DNA from: Icerya purchasi
Lineage: Eukaryota > Arthropoda > Insecta > Hemiptera > Monophlebidae
Length of the DNA: 64,000 nucleotides
Assembly: GCA_039619475.1 (NCBI GenBank)
Contig: CM077116.1
Location: 199,167,117 to 199,231,116, forward strand
Direction of reading: 5' to 3'
Shown here: one piece after another, positions 58,440 through 64,000 of the stretch
How positions within the stretch are numbered: position 1 is the stretch's first letter
Layout of the letters: every line of letters starts with the position of its first letter
The notes under the pieces: generated by a model
Told to the model about the DNA's origin: nothing
Database searches by the model: none
What the model saw: the letters and a program-made list of their open reading frames with translations, nothing else
Program-made: the position numbers and the translations under genes

Positions 58440-59017
58440 TAATTCTCCTGATTTGTTCTCTTGCTACTAGATTGTATAGCGGTCATTCTATACAAATCGA
58501 TTTCTTACGGATTCCCAGCCATGTTGGCATTGAAGTTAATGAGTTGACTGATCCATTAGCTCAGTCTGCCTTTAAGACTGGTCAATTTCGATCCAAATTT
58601 TTTTCTTCTAATCTTAATGATTTTTCCAGGAAGTGTCATCGTAGACGACAGCGCGATATTTATTCACTTTTCTTATCTTTTTTATCTGCAGGCTTCACCT
58701 TGATCATAGTCCTGTATCCTCTTCTCCTTTTTGTTCTTTCCATCCGGATAATTCTGATTTACTCTGCGATTCAAATCGCATCTTCTTCGAATGCGCATCT
58801 ATTAGAATGCTCTCACTTTTATAATCAACTCTTGAATCTCGGTTTGCCCGCTCCATGAATGCTTCATTCTTTCACTTCCATTCCCGGCGGTCATTCCTAT
58901 TATAACATCTTTTACTTTTATCTCTGCTAGTATTCAGTTCTAATTCACTTCTTCCTCTCTCTCACTAATGTAATCTGATGCTGGGTAATGCCCTCGGCTG
59001 GCGCCCCCCCCCCCCCA
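58440..59017 (+). mobile_element. Family A fragment: RNase H end, C-terminus and 3' end
   Basis: A 128-codon frame (58472-58858) starts with FLRIPSHVGIEVNELTDPLA QSAF, the best RNase H SHxGIxxNExxDxLA block in the window (here EV replaces PG). It continues through KCHRRRQRDIYSLFLSFLSA and, after a frame change, CDSNRIFFECASIRM (58760-58805), the family A C-terminal block. The 3' region ends GGGTAATGCCCTCGGCTGGC followed by 13 C (59004-59016), where other copies have GACAAGCC and poly(A). RT is absent. Confidence 0.75.
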
Positions 59018-62000
59018 AAGTAATTACGTTTACTAAAACGGAATGTGTCTTAACGTTTCTTCTATCATTGCATGAACATTGATGACCCCAACAGGTAAAG
59101 CCGAATTAATATAGAAGTTTCGCAAACATAAACGAGGAGAATAGGACTGAAACACGTATCGACAATGTACTTCAGTACACGAGTGCGGAGATATAATATA
59201 TATATGTATAAAGAAAATGTTTGCAAATAATTGATGTCTTCCTTTTACCGGTCTCAAAAGGAGAATATGTTCGTCACGTATATTTTTTTTTTTTTTTTGA
59301 TTTATTCGCGCATAATTTGTGTTTATGTAGACTGATTTTGATAATTTCCTTACTCGTAAGTGTGCACTATAGTCAGCAATGGCACCATATATGTGGGTAC
59401 CAATGGATATTGCTGAACGCAAAAAATAAGTAGCCGTGAACGAACCTGGAAAAATGCGGTCCTGTAGACAAATTTTTAGTAATATGACAAACACGATTAA
59501 CTTGAAGTATTATCAAATTGCAATGGAAACGTAAGTTGAAAAAAAATAATTTTCAATAAGATAAAACATTGAAATATTATCGAAGTTATTTATCAAGGAT
59601 CGTAAAAATATCTTTATCCGAGTAAAAAAAATTGGAAATGCCATAACGCTATTTACTAAGCTCATAACTGACGGAAATATTTCGTTTATTATTGGGTATA
59701 GGTTTTGACCATGTGGAATATTTTTCGCATAATAAACACTCTTTGCTTATTAAAAAATGTACCGGTCCAGTGGTGATCTATGTGAGTACCGCATTATTAA
59801 ATACTGACTGAGTAATCAGGAACAATTATTTTTTTAAATATTGTTCCTAAGTATTATTTTAATTTGAATTTGGTGCAGCGAAACTCTTAATAAATATTAT
59901 TATTAAAAATTATCGTAATATTACTTTAAGCTATATATATATACATATATGTATACTCTGAAATAAATTTCTTTTTTATCAAGTAGTTATTTTTGACCGT
60001 TTAGCGCGTTTTTATTAAATGTTTCGAATAAATCTTGAAGTTGGTATTTTTTTAAAGCTATTTTTTTCCTTTTTTTATTTCGTCACATAGACGTGTAAAT
60101 GACTTGAACTGGCCAAAAATAGTTAAAATAAAAATGTTCCAATAAGAGTTACTTTGGAATTAATAAAAAAATGTTTTGCGAATATATTCATTCATTTTCT
60201 ATTTTAATTTTTAGATAATGGAATGAAAACGGAATGCATTGTTTTGCGACTGGCAAGAGCGGGCAAAGCCTCTTGGTAGTAATTTAAGAAAACGTGAAAA
60301 AATAATTTCGCCGATAGCGATAAGAATATGATAATCTTAATAATTGGAAACAAAAATGTAATAAAAAGCTTTAAAAAAACGTTTTAAAAATTTATTATGA
60401 ATTGCAGTGGTATATCTGTAAAGATGTATGGTGCACTTCCAGTGTGCACACAATTTCAAAACAAATGTGTATTTAATCGGAAAATTATTATTTAGGCGCG
60501 TTTAGCGATTTTTGATAGGGGGAAAACTTATGGATTCGCGTCATGCGCGTCACGGACATACTGATGTTAACAGTATCGAGAAATAAAACTGCTACGTCTC
60601 TTCTCTACCCCTCGCTACACTCATGACCGGGTAATCAATCCCAGTAGTAAAATACAAAAAGAGACATGAAAATTTAATCAATTACGTTAGGGGGCTACGA
60701 ATTAATGAAAGTTTATGATTCCAGTTAGTTATCGTGAAAAATTATTTAATAATGAAATATTGTAAAAATTCTATAACTACTATATTATTGATTCCATGAA
60801 ATAATGTAGCGTTATTGAATAATCCGACGGAGATACGTCCGCTGCGCAGGAAGAAGCCATTAGACACTTAAGTGCTTAAATTAAGTTTGGATCCAATGGA
60901 CGAGGATCGTTCAAGTGTTTAGAGTATGCAACAGAATATAGTGATAGCCCAATGGACTAGGTATAGATTAGTAAAAAAAAAAAGAAAAAAAAGAAAAAAA
61001 AGAATCCTGTTGACATTGTCGTCTTTGTCGATATTGTCGTTTCTTATTATCGAAGACACGGTGGAGCAGTGAAAGTATTTTTATTATTTTAATTGTTTTG
61101 TTTAATTGTAGGATCACAATGCACTGCAACAGTGAGTACTAAATATGTTAATATTTTTCGGAGTAAAATGTAAAGACCAGACTAATGTTAATAATTATGA
61201 ATTATGAAATTAAAATTTTTTATACTCCAATTGATCTGGAAATCCAAAAAGAAATACATTTTTATTTAATAGTTTCAAGTTTTCACTTCTGTCCGTAAAC
61301 CCCATGACCGCACTTTATTTTTTTTTTAGCTTTCCGGTAAACCGTGCGACCAACGTGTTTTCCCTATTATTTAATTTCTGTACATACATGAAACTTTTCA
61401 AATTTAAATTTCTATTTAATCTATTCTCCGCTTCAAGACTGTTTTTCCTTCCCTGAAAACCAATAGAAAGATTTATTTTACATTGAAAAGAATTTGTTTT
61501 CCGTTACTATCGTAAGCTAATATGCACAAATTTCATACACAGAAAGAAATAATTCTAATTTAACTGTATTTCGCAGAACTTTTCTGGCATTTTTAAATTC
61601 ATTCCGAGTAAAATATGATATGCGCTTTTAGACGATCCGGGGCGCTACTTTTATGCGTAAAGTCGTTGGTGTTCGCCGATGTATCTTTTCCCGATGCTTA
61701 AGCCTTTTCACTCGAAATTTTCATATTACTCTAACACTACATTCAGCGTAAGCGTATATAAAAAAATAAAAACCGAATATAATTCATTTGGCTGCAGTCG
61801 GTTAAGTTGGATTTTTACACCGTCAGTGAAAATATATGCGCAGCGACCTTTGCAACGGAATAAAAAATAATATATATATATGTATATATATATGCATAAA
61901 CATATTTATGATAAAACGTAACGAAATGTAGTCTGCTCTTTTGCGCAGTAAAAGTAGATTACTAAACAAATGAAAAAAACAAAAAAAAAAAATGTTTACG

Positions 62001-62235
62001 AAAGAAAAAAGTAGGAAATCTTTCGTTTTTTTTTTTCTTAATATAAAAGTAAAACCTATTATTTTTTCATTTCACATCAACAACAGTTGTTAGTATTATT
62101 AAACAATAGAAAAAAAAAAAAAAGAATTTGCGTTCGATAAATTTTACCCGAATTTATTATTATTAATAAGTCTGATCTGAAAAAACTCTGGTCAAGTACA
62201 ATGTTTAATATAGCGTTAAATTAACATTTTAAATA

Positions 62236-62237
<2 letters not shown>
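59018..62237. other. No supported gene; one 153-codon minus frame
   Basis: AT-rich spacer of 3.2 kb. The longest frame (59033-59494, minus, 153 codons) is interrupted by a Lys run encoded by poly(T) at 59282-59299 and has no motif I recognise. An A-rich tract with G interruptions lies at about 60973-61012, and short TA tracts at about 59934-59950 and 61869-61890. I found nothing else. Confidence 0.45.
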
Positions 62238-62268
<31 letters not shown>

Positions 62269-62570
62269 GCTTGTCTTTACCCAGAAACAATTAGAAAAGG
62301 AACGAGTCAATTACATTTTGATACGGTCAGATATTGTTAAGAGAAAGGAACAAATAATAGGAATAATCTGCGGAGAGGGGAAAGATAGAACATAAGAGGC
62401 GCAATATGGAGTAGGAAGACCAAGTCGTAGCAGACTGAAGTAGTAAGCAGAACATTCAGCAGAAAGTGATGAATACTTAATAAACTCATGATCAGCATCG
62501 CAAACATATTCTTTGTTCGGGCTGAGAAGACAAAATGGAGAAGCAACCAACGAAAAACGAATAAGTTATT
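62238..62570 (-). mobile_element. Family A 3' terminal fragment with poly(A) tail
   Basis: A T30 run (62238-62267) is the poly(A) tail of a minus-strand insertion whose 3' end reads GGTAAAGACAAGCC before the tail, matching the copy at 49555. The minus-strand frame (62311-62550) gives CDADHEFIKYSSLSAECSAY and then LRLGLPTPYCASYVLSFPSP, the cleanest family A C-terminal block in the window. The second Cys of CDADHxxxxC is Tyr here. It is strongly 5' truncated (about 300 bp). Confidence 0.8.
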
Positions 62571-62727
62571 TTACAAAAATAATCGGTAGTTAAATAATGC
62601 GAGTTTCAGACTGCTAGAAAAATGTATTAATCGCGTTCAATAGTTTACTTCGGATAAAGATGGAACTTGAATTTTATGTAAATCAATAAAATGGCTTTTG
62701 CAGATAAAAAATCGATAAAACTAATAC

Positions 62728-62759
<32 letters not shown>

Positions 62760-64000
62760 TGAAAAAGTAAGAAAGAGGGACAAATGTAAAAAATGAGAAA
62801 AAAGAAAAAAAAGCTTTTAAATTGTATTATTAAAGTGAAAATAATAAAACGAGACGAAACCTTTTAAAAATACTAGATTTTTCAATATCAATTAATTTCG
62901 ATCTTCGGAAACTTAAAATTCGTTGATTAACATATAGACAGAAAACGAAATTTCTAGATAATATAATTCATCATTTAGAAGATCACGACGTTGATAGGTT
63001 AAATAAGTTTTAACTTATCAATTAATAGCCTCTCTTTCCAACAATTATTTTGAGCAACGTTATTAGAATTAATCCACTTCAACAACTTCGATTACATTTA
63101 AAAAGTTGATACTTACGAATAGTGTAAAATGCCTGAATCTCGGACCGTGTATTTAACCGAATGGATTGCTGAGTGATACATTGGCTAAATGTCGAACTGT
63201 TGAAAAAAATTCGAATTTATAGACTTTTTTCGTTGATACTTAATCTAGCTGGCTATCGAAAAGTGGTAGCTTGGGTGTAACACAACCATCTATGAATTCT
63301 CTCAAACTAAGTATAGTACATTTGAATTATTTTTTCGATAATTTTGTCGCTAAGTTTTCTGGAAGGACAGTCGCCGCCAACACTGTGAAAAGTGTGTTTG
63401 CAGAAATGTCAGTTTCAGCGACACTCTGTACAAATGATTTTCAGTTCCCGATAAATCAGCTGGCATGCTTCTTTTTTTTTTTTTTTGGCCCAATTTTCGG
63501 CCACTTACTCTTAATAATATTTTCTAGTTATACGATTATCTCACTGTCTCTTTAGAATCGGTACAGAACCTCGATTGCGGTATTATTGTTATGACGTTTT
63601 TAGATCTGTTAGGATCATTTTCAATCAAGTATACCCTCCGTGTTCAAATTTAATGTATTGCCAAAATGTTCCTACGACTCACCTAAGCTACAAAATTCAC
63701 ACGCGCTGTTATCTATTGTGCCCGAACGTGTCTAATGAAAAGAAGTACGATTATCGAATCTAATTCTGCATATAGTTAAAACAAGAAGTCTCCGAGTTAT
63801 ATCTGAACCACCGATGCCGGTCGTATTCAAATTACCGTATGATTTGCCTTTGTACTGGCTAGTCGCTGAATGCGATACATCATTTGAACGGTTTTAAAAT
63901 GAAGAGGCATTAGCGGATTTTATTTTATAATTTTCAAAAAGCAAAAATTATTAATACCATTAACCTTGAATTACATTACTCATCGAGCTTACAAACATTC
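62571..64000. other. No recognisable feature
   Basis: AT-rich DNA to the window end. It contains an A27 run at about 62730-62756 and a T/A-rich stretch. Frames at 63271-63555 and 63575-63763 show no motif. An exon of a host gene beyond the window cannot be excluded. Confidence 0.45.

Noticed and set aside
59033..59494. 153-codon minus frame, considered as a gene
   Set aside because: It is crossed by a poly(T)-encoded Lys run and has no recognisable domain. The 3.2-kb spacer around it carries no other gene signal.
1..64000. CRISPR arrays, operons, prophage or other prokaryotic systems
   Set aside because: No spaced direct-repeat array and no closely packed ORFs with ribosome binding sites were seen. 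The non-LTR retroelements, Helitrons and microsatellites identify eukaryotic DNA.

Overview
The window looks like about 64 kb of AT-rich nuclear DNA from an arthropod, most likely an insect. No host gene, rRNA gene, intact tRNA gene, CRISPR array or operon could be supported. The assignment rests on the mobile-element content: degraded non-LTR retrotransposons of R1-like, Jockey-like, RTE-like and RNase H-bearing types, a Helitron with canonical ends and an arthropod-type ORF start, a Penelope-like GIY-YIG remnant, and DNA transposons with CAGTGACGGATC-type ends. Poly(A) or poly(T) tails of 25-30 nt and (TA)n microsatellites are frequent. The order or species cannot be told from this sequence.

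Layout. 0-8.3 kb: the end of a microsatellite-tailed repeat, a 41-bp tandem duplication, a 1.19-kb minus-strand Helitron, then featureless AT-rich DNA. 8.3-16.4 kb: two fragments of an abundant RNase H-bearing retroelement (called family A here), a hAT-like element, the 3' end of another non-LTR element, and a long inverted repeat. 16.4-23.2 kb: a second, eroded Helitron, a second copy of the microsatellite-tailed repeat, the best family A reverse transcriptase (RT) copy, and directly behind it the endonuclease of a different element (family B). 23.2-33.4 kb: a near-perfect 54-bp-arm hairpin, a poly(A)-ended minus-strand insertion, another family A fragment, a 39-bp minisatellite, a short TIR element, a tRNA-like stretch and a Penelope-like GIY-YIG remnant. 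33.4-38.2 kb: a hAT-like element split by an R1-like insertion, then a second R1-like fragment. 38.2-43.1 kb: almost nothing recognisable. 43.1-51.8 kb: a dense cluster with a family A tail, a 5'-truncated RTE with the best preserved ORF in the window, a roughly 3.3-kb decayed Jockey-superfamily element on the minus strand, a poly(A)-tailed family A copy and a Jockey-clade RT. 51.8-64 kb: more family A tails, a third copy of the microsatellite-tailed repeat, an inverted family B fragment, and featureless DNA.

Almost every coding trace is broken by frameshifts, stops or truncation, so this is a repeat graveyard in an intergenic, intronic or heterochromatic region and not a functional locus. 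The items of most interest are structural: a repeat family with two conserved small hairpins before a (TA)n tail, two long hairpins that could make double-stranded RNA, nested and abutting retroelements, and a Helitron whose termini can be placed to the base. Family names A and B are local labels. Clade assignments come from motifs recognised by eye and have not been checked by database search.
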